Part shown: in pieces, positions 41,801 through 56,800 of the stretch
Layout: the number at the start of each line of letters is the position of its first letter
How positions within the stretch are numbered: position 1 is the first letter of the stretch
Made by a program: the position numbers and the translations under genes
The notes under the pieces: model-generated
Told to the model about the DNA's origin: nothing
Database searches by the model: none
Seen by the model: the letters and a program-made list of their open reading frames with translations, nothing else
From: a virus
Length of the DNA stretch: 64,000 nucleotides
IMG/VR virus record: IMGVR_UViG_3300004448_000085
Coordinates: 1 to 64,000 of that record
Direction: 5' to 3' (one strand)

Positions 41801-44800
41801 AGTATCGCCTCTAAACAACGAGTCTGAAGATTTGAAAAGTTGGGGGACATATCCATTCCCTGAAATCGGGCGTATATATCTTAAAAATGGAGCAAACGCA
41901 GAATACAGTAGTAAAACTGGTGTTTGCTTTAATTTTGTAGATTCTAACCTTTCAACAAGAAGATACATACTACCAAACAACACCGTAGTGACTACATTCC
42001 AAGAGTGGGTTGTTGGTAGTGGTCTTTGCACCAATGCTAACGCTCTCACTGGGACACAAAATCAAGACTTTCCTCTTGGTGAAGTAATCATGGGAGACGG
42101 TCACTTCTTTGTAGAAAACCTACAATCAGATGGTAGCACTGTGAATGACAGAATGTTTCAATCAATGGACAATGTATCACATGATTATCAACTTGGCACT
42201 CAGTTTGCTTCTACTCGTGCGTTAGTTGAAATCCCTCTCTTCAAAGGACAGTTCTTTGCTAACAAGTTTGAGAACAGTTACCCCAGCCCCGACAATTCTT
42301 TGAAACTACACATTGACCCTACTATGACGGCTCATACATGGAATCCTTCTCCAGTTGGTCGTAGATACCAAGACCTGCCTCCAGCAGATAGAAGCGCATT
42401 TGGTGCTTATGCTAAGAGCATCCTTACCGACAACAAAAACAATCAATCTAACATTGTCAATTTTGAAACTACCGATGCTGCTTACAAAGTTTATGTAAGC
42501 AATCCAAAAGTTTTCCCCGCTGGTGTAACTACTGGGGCTGTTTACTTCAATGTAGATAATGTAGTGTTGTATCGTAGGGCATTCTTACCTTCGGGAGAGT
42601 GGTGTATTTACTCTAACGACCCAACTGTAGACGGGTATCTGAATGTAGTAAAACAAACATCTTTTGTTTCTGAAAACTTTGTTAGTGAAATTACAGATAA
42701 CGGTATTGGTCTACCACTTTTAATTGGTAATGCATACGACTCAGAAGTTTTAGTTCCTCTAAAGGGTGACGCTCTTAACTCCGCTGCTGACTTTGAAGAC
42801 AGAAGCGAGTATTACTATGACCAAGCGAGTGTGAAAACGCAAGGTGGTAACATTGACTACGGACTACGACAATATGTGAGTGCTGTAGAGTTCAAGGCTG
42901 GGCCTCTTTCTAATCCTCACGCAGCAAAAACACAAACCCGCAGAGCCAGTGGGACTATTCTCAATGTTGAACCTATTATGAATGGTTCTGTTTACACAGG
43001 TTACGCTCACTTAATCATGAGTCAAGAAGATGTAGAATTGTTCCCAAATGTAGATAATCCACCTTCGTTTGTTAATGCTGCCTTGTATACTTGGGAGATA
43101 GGTCATGCTCATTACACTTTAGAAGCAGCGGGTAATACCTTTGTCTTCTTCGGAGAAGGTAACAGAGTTAAAGTCGGAGGGGGTATCGCTGCTGATGACA
43201 GTTTATCAAGTATCATTGTTAGGACTAAAGAAAGTTCAACCACCCCATCATACCTTAAAAACGCTACATTGAAGGGGGAACAGGCTGTATTAGTGTCAAA
43301 GGGTTTTGATACTCATTTTGCATCAGATAAATACAACATAGCCTTGAATGACAATCTTAATTTGTCAAACTCAGCAAGACCTCTTCACTACTCTGCTTCT
43401 TGGAAAATTACCCAAAGACAAAACACAACAGCGTTCACAATAACAACTACTACAAGAAGTGAACTTGTTCAAGCAAACACTCTTCATTTGAATCTTCAAG
43501 TTGGAGATTATGTTTACGCCGAAGAGTGTCGTGGGACAAGTGACTCTATTCGCTCTATTTTGTTAGGTCAAGTAACCGATATTCAAGAGAACGCAGTTCA
43601 TTTCAATCCAGCCGATGCGACAGCGGATTCTTGGATTTATCTTGAATCAGCCATTCCAGCCGATAATCAAACAGCGTTTGATGACGCTCTTTCAAATGCA
43701 GCAGGTAGTGCTGACATCAATGTTTTCCTAAGAGTCGGTTGTCAAGACATTATGAAGAATGACGATGCTGCTTTATTAAACAGAACTTGGGTATATCCAT
43801 TTGCTCAAGGTGGTTTACGAAGTGGTGACACAGTTTGGTCAAACATGACTTACAACAACCCACACGCTGTTCAGGGATTATTCGCTAAGAGTAGAGGTGT
43901 GTTTAACGAGGCTTTAGTGTGGCGTGGATTCAACGGTGGTAAAGGATTGCTAAATGATAATCCTCGTGATTCAATACCGCTTGAAAACTTCTTAATTGGG
44001 GATTCATGTATAGAGACTGCTCGTAACTTTGTTCAACATGTCAATAAAACAATTGAACTAAATTACACAAATCTTGGTATTTCTTCTCCACCTAAAGTTG
44101 CTTACCTTGACCCATATCTTGCTACAGAAGGACATGCTCGTGTGCTTCTCTATGATGTAGCACATGACCGTGAGTTCATCGCATTTCAAGATATTCACAT
44201 GCAAGTTCAAACCTCACCAAAAGCCGCTGAGTTAGGCTTTGAAAGGCTATCATCGTCACTCAATGTAGCAGATGGAACAGATGAAATTGACTTGGGTAAT
44301 TATTCAATCAAATACAACGGTGGTGCTCAAAACCCATACATTACTCAAATAGATGTAGCAAACGGTTTCCCTTCGCAGAACAAATACATCAGAAGTAATC
44401 AACACTCTAACTTCATGGAGAGTGCTTACGCACACAACTTAGCCAACAGTATGGCAAATGAAATGTTAGAGCCAGTCAAAGGAATAGTAACAAGAATTGA
44501 ACCATTAGGTGGTAACAACATAATGCTGCGACAACAAGGAACTGGTTACCCATCAGGCACAACTACGGGGGTCGCTACTACAAGTATCTCAAGTCCCGGC
44601 GCAAGTGGTCTTGTAGTAACTATCAGCACTACTCAAGGCCAAATACACACAGTAACAGTTACTGCGGGTGGTAGTGGTTACAAAAACTCAAGAACAAATG
44701 CGCCATCTTTAGTTCGTATTGGCGGTGGTAACAATGATTGTGTAATGCAGGTATTTACCACTGATACATCTCTAATCAACACACTCACTGCTATGAGTCA

Positions 44801-47800
44801 AAGCATGATATATGGTAAAGCACACGGACATTTTATTCATACTGGTTATCACACTGGTGGGCCTTTGGCTAAGAAAAGAAGCATAGGTGACAGCCTTCTT
44901 TCAAGAACAAACAACGCTACAGTGATTCCTTACTATGCTAACAAAGTTCATCAGCAAACAAGAAAGTTGTTTTCTTCTAACAACGAATTGGTTAAGGCTT
45001 TAATGCAGCATCGTGTAAAATTACCAAAGGTTCTGACTCTTAAAGCAGGTGGGGCTACATACAATAACGGTGATTTCAGGAATGTAAGAACAACTACTGA
45101 CGGTAAAGGTAGCGGTATGACCGTAAATGTAACAATAAGCGGTAACGCAGTTGCGAGTGCCACAGTAAATCGTCAGGGAGACAGTCTGTATAAAAACGGA
45201 GATACAATCTTTATCGGTGACAGAGGTATCAATGTTTTACCTACTGCTACCGCAACAGTAGGTGGTGACGGGCTTGGTAGTTTTGCTTTAGCCATTAACA
45301 ACACCAATGAAGAAATATCTACATTGTTTGATACTCCTGATGGAACTCGTGTAATACCCGCTTTCCTTGCGTTAAAGGGTATACGCTCTGAGACTCTTGA
45401 CTTATCATCACATGATGAAACAAGATTAAAACATCTACCTCATTGGAATCAGATGGACTTTACTCGTAGATTAACTATTGACCTCGGTGAAGTTGCTGTA
45501 AAAGATGGTATTACAAATGTAGAAGCGGCTGCTAATGAAGTAGTGAGAATGATTAACCAAGCGGGTGCAAAGAAAGGGCGCACACACTCTGCGAGAAACA
45601 ATAAGCAATACCCAGTAAGAGTAGTTGGTGAATCTGATTTTGCAGCAACTGGTTCAACGCATGACCCTGCTGTATGGTGGGATGAAGACAAAGCCTTCGC
45701 TTCACATGACAAAGGAACACACATGGGATATGTTCGTGCTCACATAGGTAGAGTTGTTCAAGACGCTGATGGTAACGAAGAAGGGTTCTCAATTATTATT
45801 CACAGCACAGTTCCGGGTGCTACTGGTCGTAACTTCGCTGTTTGGTTAGACAACAGTAAGGGACAAGTGCCTTACAAACCTGAGTTCCTTATTGGTCACG
45901 GTGGGCGCTTCAGAACATTTTGGTGTATGCCTAACGAACTTAGCGGAGAAAACATGCACCCTGCACCTATGCCGTTGAATAAACACGGTAGACCTTTTGC
46001 ACCTATTACATCTCTTAACCAGTATACATTCCCCGACGAATCTACTCAAAGAGTGGTGTCAGTTGCTGATTTTGCGAATAATGATAGCAATTCAATCACA
46101 CCAAAACTAAGAGCAGTATCGGCTATGAGTGGTGCAGGTCAATCACACAATACCCTAAACACAGAATCTTTAGAGATTAAAGGTCACAATAGTTCTTTTA
46201 CTCAAGGTCTACGAACAGGAACACACGCTATAGCGAGAATGAACTTTGGTGGAATAGTCTCAGCGGGTATACCGGGTTTTGCCCCCGATGCTGGTAACTG
46301 GGGCTTTGGTAGAAAGGGAGATACTCGCTTTACAAATGATTATGGAAAACTGACTAAGATTTCATACACAGAACCACCGTCTACATACACTGGTCATGTG
46401 CCTACAAAAGACACATTCCCCGATAACATAGGAGAATCTTCAATTTATGGTCTACAACTCAAAGACCACAGAGGAGAGGCACATGGTATCAGGTATATTT
46501 ACAAAAATATGGGTGAAGATTTCACTTTAGACAACACCAACTTACCTCAAACTCTTGACAATGAAATAGCAATTTTCTTTAATCACAAAGACTGCACTCA
46601 GGGCGGATTCACCATAGGAAAACACATGCATGGTATCAGCGACCCTACAGGTAGATTCCCCGGTATACCTGATAACGCAGCATTGGCTAACTGGCAAGGT
46701 AACCTATGGAGAGGCGCACCTGCTCCTAACGCTTCTTACAACACGGATGTAGTCTATGACCGAAGTGCTCAGACACTGACTGTTACCCCGTATGCTCCTT
46801 ACGATGCATGTCCTCATCACGATGTTTTGGGTTACATGGGTTTCCCCGCTGAGAACGGTGTCATTCATCTTTCCGACCCTTACAACGATATGGGAACTGC
46901 TACTGTCACAGCAGGTGGGACTGGTTACACACCCAATCAAACAAATGTTGCGGGAACTGCTGTGGGTGGTAGTGGTAGCGGGATGACTTTGTTAGTAACT
47001 ACTCATGCTTCTAACGCTATTGTAACAGCGGTTACAATCACATCTCTTGGTGAAGGAGGTTACCTCCATGGTGAAACCTTGTCAGTAACAAGTGCGGGTG
47101 GTGTAAATGCTGAGTTTACACTTGATACTCCTCTCATGGGTAACTGGGGTAACATGCTTAGTTACACCCACCGAACAAAAAATGACATTACCGGGACTCA
47201 TGTATTTCATGGAGTAACTGGAGATACATACATTTCAAAACATCGTATTCACACTCACAGCAACACTGCACCAAAAATTGAGCGTGGAACTTTCATAGTA
47301 GGTGAAACAACTGAGGCTACATCGGCGCTCATCACCCCTGTTGCTAACTGGACTACTCTCGTAACAGACGAGTTGATGGCCGCTGTTACTGAGTTTGCTA
47401 TCAATTTATCAGACCCTAACAAGCCCGAAGGCCATTTCTTTGATTGCACTGAGATGTATGCCTCAGACGGTAAAACATTTGGAGAATGGGGTCTTACAGA
47501 AGAGTCAATTAAAGTTCGTGCTTACAACACTAAAAACAACATTCAACCAATATCGGATTTCTTCTCCGCCTCATTATCTCAAGATATGGGAATCAAAGCA
47601 AGTCACATTGAATATGGAGAAGTCCAAAGCGTAGCATACACAAACAATGGCGTAGTGATAAGTGGAGACGGCACACGACCAGTAAGTGATGATTTGATTG
47701 AAGATGGTAGAAGTGTAGCCTGTGGTTACATCCCTTCTACTGTTTTACAAATTGCTACTAAAGGAAAAGGGTTCAACGCTAACAGCGCTACACCTAACAT

Positions 47801-50800
47801 TGTAGATTCTGAAAATAACCCAATTGATACCGAGACATGGCGTAAGAACTTAATTGGTGAAAACTTCACTGAAAATAGCGGTGACTTAATTCTACCAAAT
47901 CTTGACAATCCTACACTTCACATGAGTAACATTCATTCTTCTTCTATGATGTTTACTCATACCACTAAAGAAATATGGCATTTTTGTAAACCCGCTGGCT
48001 ATGAGACTACAGTTGTTCACAACGAAAACGGACAAAGTTACGACTACACACGAATAGACTCTTTCGGAAACAGAACACCTATCACTTACGGTATGGAAAC
48101 GGCGATTGTAGAAAGTCAAAATCTAAACTCCGGTGGCGATGTTTCGGAAAGAACATTCAAACAACTTACCGATGCAAACTTAAGAAGTGAAGACTGGCCT
48201 TCATCAGCCCCAAGCGAGACAACATTTATTATCCAAAAATACGCTGATAAAAAAGCGTATTTGTTTGCGGGTAAGCGCTCTTTGGGTAGCGTTCATTCTC
48301 AACCAATCATACACTTTACAGGCGCTCGTGATAGCCCTGACAATTATGTGCCACTTTACTTTGGTGGTGGCTTTAGCGGTGCTACAATAGACATCAATGA
48401 TGGGACTAAGAATGATTACTCTGAACATAATACTCACCCATACGCCAATGGCCCAACAGGTTCAGCGGGTATTCAAAACGCCAACGAGATTTTGTCATCA
48501 TTCTCTACCTTAGACTGCAACGCTATCATGGCCTTTTTCCCTGCTACTGCTTTGTTAAACCAGCATCGTGGTAGTATCAATCCACCAGTTTACAACAAGG
48601 ATAACATATTGTCTTCTGACATCAAGCGTGGAGCACATACTCCAAGCAACATACATCCTGATGCTGCTCCATATACTGCTGGAGTTCACATGCAAGTGCC
48701 ATCTCCTATGGTAGTGCGGTTCGCACATCCTACTGCTCGGTATAACGACCATCGTGATGGTATAGAAAACAAGACAACCTACATTATCTTCGGGCCGGGG
48801 CAAGCATTCCCACTCACACGAGAGGTAGCGTCTCCAATTAACACCTTTGAGCCGCATCCGGGTCACGCCATAAGCACTGGTAATACATGGTCAAAAGTTC
48901 CTAACATGACGAGTAGTAGACCGTTCTTACCAAATCACATTCAAAATAGCACAGGTGAGTATATGCCTGAGCGTGCTGCTACACAATTGGCTAAACACCG
49001 TTTCCACTATCGTCAAGTGCTAAACTGGGAAGCACCAGTCGGTATACCCGACACTGTATTTTTGAGAGAGCGACCTGAAACTGGGCGAAACTATGGTAAC
49101 TCATTTACACACCAAGCATTTAATTTCTACACTACAGCAAGTAATTTTTCAGATGATGTTGCTAAAGCCTATGCTGTTACACAACCAAGTCGCCATGCCA
49201 TGTTCTATGGTGGTGGTATGGTAAAGAATGCAGACTTGTGTTGGCACATGGATAACGGTAATCACCCCGGCGGTTCGTGGATGGATAATCAAATTACCAT
49301 GAACCCACCAAGAGAAAGTGATAGCCTACGAGTAGCACTTGCGTCTGCTACCACTCAGATTAACAAAACTGCGTTTAGAGTTGCGGGAACTGTGGCTACA
49401 AGAATGCTTTACTCTAACGATGACTCTAATTCACCTAACTTCGCAGCAGAAACATTAGTTCATGGTGATGTAGACCACGAATACATCATAGTAGATGCCA
49501 CTCGCTGTCAAAACGGAGAAGAGTTGGCTTGCCTCTTCGGTGCAGCCATCAATACATTCCCCGGTAAAGGCGCACTGAAAGCCATTGGTGGGACATTCAT
49601 GCCATCTATGGGTAACTCATCTCGTCAAGACCGCTATGGTTGGATTAAGGCTCTTTCAACAGCAATTCCAGCAACTGCTACAAACTCGTTTACGGGTCTT
49701 GTGTATGGTAATAAGCAAACCGCTGTTGATGGAATCACAGGTCATGCTAATGTTGGAGATTATGGTTATTCAAATCAATTTGTGTCAAATACCCCACAAG
49801 TAACGGCCAGCGCTCCCAGCAAATTAGGCGACTGTTTTATTGACTTGAGAATTGATGGGCTACTCACTTTGGGTGCTAAGTCGTTGGCTAATCGTATACC
49901 TGCATCGGGTTGGTTAAGAACAGAAGCAGAGCACGCTTACGGAGGTAGTGTTGATGCTGCTGTTAAATCATCAGCATGGAGTCCTTATCACAGTCGTGTT
50001 TTCTACGCCAACGGTGATGATTTGTATGCAAGATTTTACCTTGCTAACAATAAAAATACTGGATTAAAAGCGTTTGAAAGTGGAGAGACTTGGAGAACAT
50101 ACGCATTAAACGCTGCTGCCTTAAATGCTGGTGGTGGGTCAAACATCGCAGGTGTAACCCTACCACACCCTGCTCCTTCTTTGAACAGCGAAGTATGGAT
50201 TTGGAGTAAAGCACCTACTATTTTCGTAGATAACTCAGGTGGTAACAGATTTTCAACTAAGGGTATAGGAGCACCTCACTTCAGTGGACTTGCTGACGCT
50301 ATAGACAGAACAAAACCAGTAGGTGTTGTAGGATGGCATGGTGAGCGTTATTCACATCTTAATTCTTTACAAGTGACTGGAGGTGGAACTACAAGTTTCA
50401 GTGCAGGGCTTGGTGCATGGCACTCAATGTTAGGTTTCTCTCCTTACGGTGGGTCGTCATCCTGTGCTACTATTCTTTCTCACTTACCACATATTACACC
50501 GTTACCAAACTCTCCTGAGAGTATGCCTCCTACGGATATTCCGGGTCGCAGTCTTACTAATTTTCCAAGCGCTGATGATGGGGAGTCAGACAATCCTTCT
50601 TGGGGTGCTGACGACTCAGTTGCATTCGGAACTTATGTTGTAGGATGGGCTGATGGTGCTCAGTATAACAATCCACCAACAATGAGGAATACACCTGAGT
50701 TACAGAAAGAACTTGTAAACCCACAAGGAACATACGCCCGTTCTCTATTAGTGGTAGCACATGAAGGCGAACTTAGCCTGATAGCAAGAAAGGATAGAAA

Positions 50801-53800
50801 CTCATACACGACTACTGGTGACTATCTTCTCGCTGGAGGAACAACACAGTGGGATGAAAGATTTCACAATCAAGACCGCTTTATCGCACCAGCAAACGCA
50901 GGGCCAAACATTGAGGCTTTGATTGTTGATAATACATCTCTCCCTACTGTGGCTAATTATGCAGCAGATGGAGGATTAGATGCTGCTCCTTTCAATGCTC
51001 AAATACAATTACACGGCTCAATTTCAGCAGATACGGCTTTGTCTAACGCTGAGCCATGTCGTGCTGAGATAGGTGACTTGTTCTTTGACATTGATAAAAA
51101 TGTAGGAATTGTAAATCACGAATCAGACATAGGTAAGCGTAACCTTTCTACTGATTTTATTACAAGTAGCCCGAATCCAAGTGGAACTATGACTACTAAC
51201 GATACGCAGTCGCAGATATTTTGGGCTGGTGATGTCAATGCTTACGATGTATTGAAGCGTAGTCCTCACAAAAACTTCAGCACCGAACATGTAGTTTGGA
51301 AAAGAATGGATGGTGGTAGTCTCACTTTACCTGCGTCTAACGCTCGTGGTTTAGGCGCAGTGCCGTGGGTAACTCGTGTAGTAGGTGATAACGCCCACAC
51401 AATGGGTGAGAAACTCTATGGGAATGTCAGGTTCTCTTTTGAAACAACAAACTCCGCTATGATGCCTATTCTACAGGCTCAAGAGATTGCTCATCCTCAG
51501 TTAGCAAAAGAGCATCCTATCGCCTTGCATGGTGTGTTAGAGATTCCTAACGAAGACATTCAGTTTGAAGACATCACAGTAGTAGATGACACAGGGCAAA
51601 TCCATACTTTAGAAGGTGGCTCACCGTTAGGTGTTGTCATACGAGCATATAGACCAGCATCAAAGCGTTCAGCAAGTGGTCTACAACCAACACCAGCAAA
51701 CAGCGGATTTGGGCCTAACCTTGAGATTCAACTACCTGACCCCGATAGCATCCCCGGTAACATATTGATTCGCAGTGGATTTGACTCTATTCAAGCCTAT
51801 CAAAACGAAACCATAGGAGACGGTGGTATGATTCACCCCGACTTGGGTGCAACACACCTCGGTCACCTCTTTGACAATGTGATAAAAGGGCCAAGAAAAG
51901 GGCCAACAATGAACGAAGTTGGATGGGAGCACATATCTCAAGGAGAATCATTCCCTGATTCTACTCGTGACGGTTGGGTAGAAGGAACTGCTAACAACAC
52001 ACTTCGTAGTTCATACGAGCAACAAGACAGAGCGTTGTATTTTCATATTACTAAGATGGGTCACACTCACACAGAGAAGTTCCCTACGACTTACACTCAC
52101 GCCGCTGGTGTAGTCAATCAACCTTACACATTCAGTAGTTTAGTAGGCACAACTTTGACTGCTAATACTACAATTGTCCTTAGAGATGATGCTGCATCCC
52201 CTACGCCTACTGCGTGTATATTTGATGCTGGGTTTGGGACTCAAGAAGTTCTTGATGAGGGTAGTGGTAAGCGTCGTAGATTCCTCCGTATAGCAAACCC
52301 AGCAGGTGAAAGCGTTGTCGTTTCATATCTTGATATTGTCGGCGCTACATTTACTGGAGTAGTTGGGGATATTGACACTGCTCAATTCCTTGCCGACAAT
52401 GCTAACACTACTCTCACCATCACTCCATCATACTATGTCCCTGCTGGTAGCACTCGCATATTTGCAGCACGCCGTTTGCGTGACCACGCTGAAGTGAGTG
52501 GTAACAGTCCTGATATGGCTCACACAGAATACTTTACTGGTGATTCACAAACGACTATTCACTCAAGATACAGTAGACCACAACTCACTCCTATGCCTAT
52601 ACCTCGTATGGGTCATCACTTCGTCAATGCTACTATGCCTATGATGCCGGGTCATTGGGCGCACCCTTCGTATCAAGGGCTTTACGAAAGGAGTAACTCT
52701 GACAAACTTGCTAAGTTGCGTGATGAAGATTATACGACACTGGCTACTCATCTTGAAGAAGTAGACGGGACAACGAACAATCAAACAACAGTTAGTTCCG
52801 CTGTAACTAAGCGTATTTTCCCTCTTAACCCATCATTGAGAGTTGGTTCGCTAACTGCTAACCCATCAGGGCCAAGTGATATTCACGGTGGAGGATTTAC
52901 TCTGATGTTTGAGACTAAAATCAAGTATGATGGTTACGGTATACTCGCATCAAAAGGTGATGCTGGGGGCATAAACAAGGCTGGTGGTCATTCCATTGTC
53001 CTTGAGGCCGCTGCTAACTACACTCAGACTAATCATTTCCCCGACCCTGCCGAAGTAGGAGCATATCAAATTGTTATTCAACCAAACCTTCGCCCTCATC
53101 AAGTCGCTGGTTTCCATTTGAATAACTCTTCAGTAACTACTCTACCGGATTCTACTCCCGCAAACAATGTCTCTGCTCTTACTGCTCAGCAAGTCAATCT
53201 CGTCGTGGGTATAAAATATGACGAAGAACGACACGCATCACTAACAAATGCTGCAAATGTAGGAGCAGTAACACTCGTCTTAGCAGAAGCAACAATTGCT
53301 GATGTAAGGGGTTGTGAGATATTCCTCAACGAAGTGATTCTTGACCACGAGCCTGACCACGGTAGCCAGTTCACCAATGTCCCACCGATGCTGCTTTATA
53401 ATCCACTTGGGGTTCAGGGTAGTGAAAGTCCTTCGTTTACTCGTAGAGGTCACCCATACCATCCTACTACATCTGAAATTACATTCAAAGACGCTACACC
53501 GGGGCATACTACAAGCATTCCTTGGTGGAGTATCATGCACAAAGACACACCGAATGAACCAAGTTCTGTAGGATTTAGACATCTCGCTCTGTATCGTATT
53601 GATAATTACTACGAGTTTTGCCGAGCAAGTTATGGAGCAGTCGCTGCTCAACTTACTCTCGCTGGCTACCCAAGCATCTACCCCGACATCTACTCTAAGA
53701 TTATGGAGAATGTTAGCCTAACCCCGACTTGTAAAGTTGTAGGGACACACTCTTCTACAAATGCTATACAAGTTGATGATGCTTCACTGTTCCCTGAAAT

Positions 53801-56800
53801 ACCGTATTACAATCAAAAACTACAGTATATTGACGATGCATCGGGGGAAACTGTATCGTTTAGTTACACAACCCGGCAAGGTTTGACTCATAGTTCGGCA
53901 ACTATGAATGAGCCTGATATTTTCCATCTCCCAGCAAACGCCACTATTCCTGACGGGACAAAACTCACTTTGTCCAAACCATACTCTACAAAACCAATGA
54001 GCGACTTATTCAACAAAGACAGCGAGAGTATCTTGACTAAGAATCTTGGACAGACTCTACCCGGAACACGAGACACTAACAGCCTGTTCTTAGGCGATGC
54101 ATACCTATGTGCTTGGAGTCCTAATTTGGGTAGACCACATACTTTCTATTCCGATGCGAGTAGAACATGGATTACTGATAATGTAAATCACACCGCTGAC
54201 AGAGCAGTAAACAAAGCAGCATACAACAGTATGCCTCAACATTTTGAAACAATTCACTACCACGAAGTAAACTACGCAGCGAGTCATGGGCCGTTTGCTT
54301 TGAAGATGAAAACACCTGTCCCCCCTGAACCATTACCGGGTTACATAGCGAGTCACAACGGTGCTACTCCTACAGTGATAACAATGTCTCAGACAGTTAC
54401 TGGTGTTACTCAAGGTGAGATTATCTACAGCGAAGGCCGAGTTCTTGGTAAAGTAAACATTGTTTCAACAAACACAATAACACTATTCACAAAAATACTT
54501 GAGACGAACATACCTGTTGGTGCTGCTACTAACAAGGTGTATGTCCGAGGTAAAGGTATCATTGACACTGCTGCTAATATCCATGCTATGAGTAACTTTT
54601 CAGCACAAGGCGGGACAAGCGCCATGCTCACTAACTTTTGGCCTTGCGGTAGTCGTGGTGGGCCTTTGGTAAGCCGTTTAGATGGGTATGCTATGACATC
54701 GGCAGCGTGGCATTTACCTCAAAGTTACGCTCATGCTGGTGCTACTCAATGGTATGATTCTGATGACGATAGCACCCCTGCTAATTATGCAGCATCAGGT
54801 GGGATAGCGACTGCTGCTTTAAGTTCTACAAGACCATATCCATTCGGTTATCGTTTCGGTCTAAGACAACCGTGGAACAGACCTCAATGGGGTCACTATG
54901 GTATGCGAGCATACCAAGAACATGCTACTCATAATGGGGCGAGCGACTTCGCAGTTGGTTACAAGGCTGGGCCTCTTGTAGAATACGAATCACAAAATTG
55001 GATTTACGCTGGGGCGCAGCCGGGACAAGGCACAAAGGAATTACCCACAACCTATGTTGGTATTCTTGAGCGTCATACTACCGCTGCTGGTATGCTAAAC
55101 GCAGACAAATACGAGAATCAAGTTCGTTACAGCGATGGGCGAAGAATGACAAGAGGATTTGGATGTGCTATACGCACTATTCGTAACGCTTCTACTGTCA
55201 TCAGAGACTGGTGGGGAGACTCTGCTGGTAAGGGTCTAAGTGATTACAAAGATGCAGTTTCGTATTACCTCGTGGACTGGTGGGGTAACACTCGTGGTGA
55301 AGATGTTAGGCGTATGCCTGTTCGCAGTTTTGGTATCAACCCTTCTTGGGATGCTGGGGATGTCTATGAATATGACAGAACCAACAGTAGAACTCCATAC
55401 GCACGAATATGGAATAATAACAAACCTATCTTTAATCTAAAAGGTATCGCTGCTGACTCAGATACATCAACGGGTGATGTTTTGACTTCTCCTACCGCTA
55501 CGATACCAAGATTCGGTGGTCGTAAAAACACTGGTAACAACAACAAAGGCAGTTTACTTGTAGATGTGTTTGCTCCTACCAATGCTTTGCGTGTGGGTGA
55601 TATGGGTAATGGTCGTGGTGTGAGATACCCTACTCAATTTAATGAAGACATTCTTGTTGAACTAAGCGCTGTATACGAAAATGCAGGTGTAGTGCTTTCA
55701 GGTAACACGGCAGAGCCTACATTTGGTGAAGGTTTGATACGCCCAAGAGACGACGCACTCCAACCTACTGAAATTGTTAGAGGTATCAGTAGCCGATTAG
55801 AAATTGACGAAGACGGTTTGTTGAAGCCCGAAGCCACTGTGAGTGATAAAGTAGAGACAGTTAGCGGAGTATCGGTGCATAAGGATGCTATCTCACGGTC
55901 TTCACCAAGAATTGGTATAGATGGAGAAACGCTTGAGTCGCTAACTGGTAGCGATAGTAACATGGTTGCTATCAACTCAGAGGCGCACAGTCTACACACT
56001 AACAGAGGTGTAGGTCAGCGTGTGATTCTACATGGTGGTATGCAGTCAGGCTCTCAAACTCTTGGTGATTACGACCTAACATCACTATCCTTTGCTGCTC
56101 AACCTCATGGTGGTGTTATGCGGTTTAGCCATACGAGTAACTTCAAACCCATGGGTGGTAACTACATCTTAGAATGTCGTAGTTTTGCTAATCCGTTTAA
56201 CGACTTAGGATGGGGTAGGAGTGGAACTCTTGGGTCAAACAAGACAAGCAATCCATATCAAACGACCACTCTTAACCCAACCTCGGCTCAAACAAACAAA
56301 ACTGATGACGCTGTTAAGTTCCTTGTTCGCCCTGTTCGTTTGCTTGACAATCAACACATCGCTGTGTTTAGACCTCAACTGGCGTTACACAGCGGGAGTA
56401 AACAGTTTGGTAGCACTGCTTACACAGCAACCGCTGGTGGTAAATACGGACTATATACTTACGAAACTCCGAGTGGTCGTGCTGCAAGCGGCTCATACAT
56501 GCGTGCTACTAACCCTAACACATCAGCACCATATCAACCAGTTTACCTTATTGAGTCCAGTAGCGATACAGTCCCTACATCTAAAGGGCCAAAACTACCG
56601 GGAACTGAGGTTACTGGGTTTGATAAAACAACACTCAAGTCAAGTGTAACGAGACTGGTTATCAGCGAAAACACACTGCAACATTACAGAAGTGATGCTC
56701 CAAGAAGAACTGGTCAAGGTAAAGACTACACAGTGAAACCAAGGTTTAGTCAATCGCTTCACGGTAAGGGGCATAAAGAAGATGTGTCGTTTAATACATC

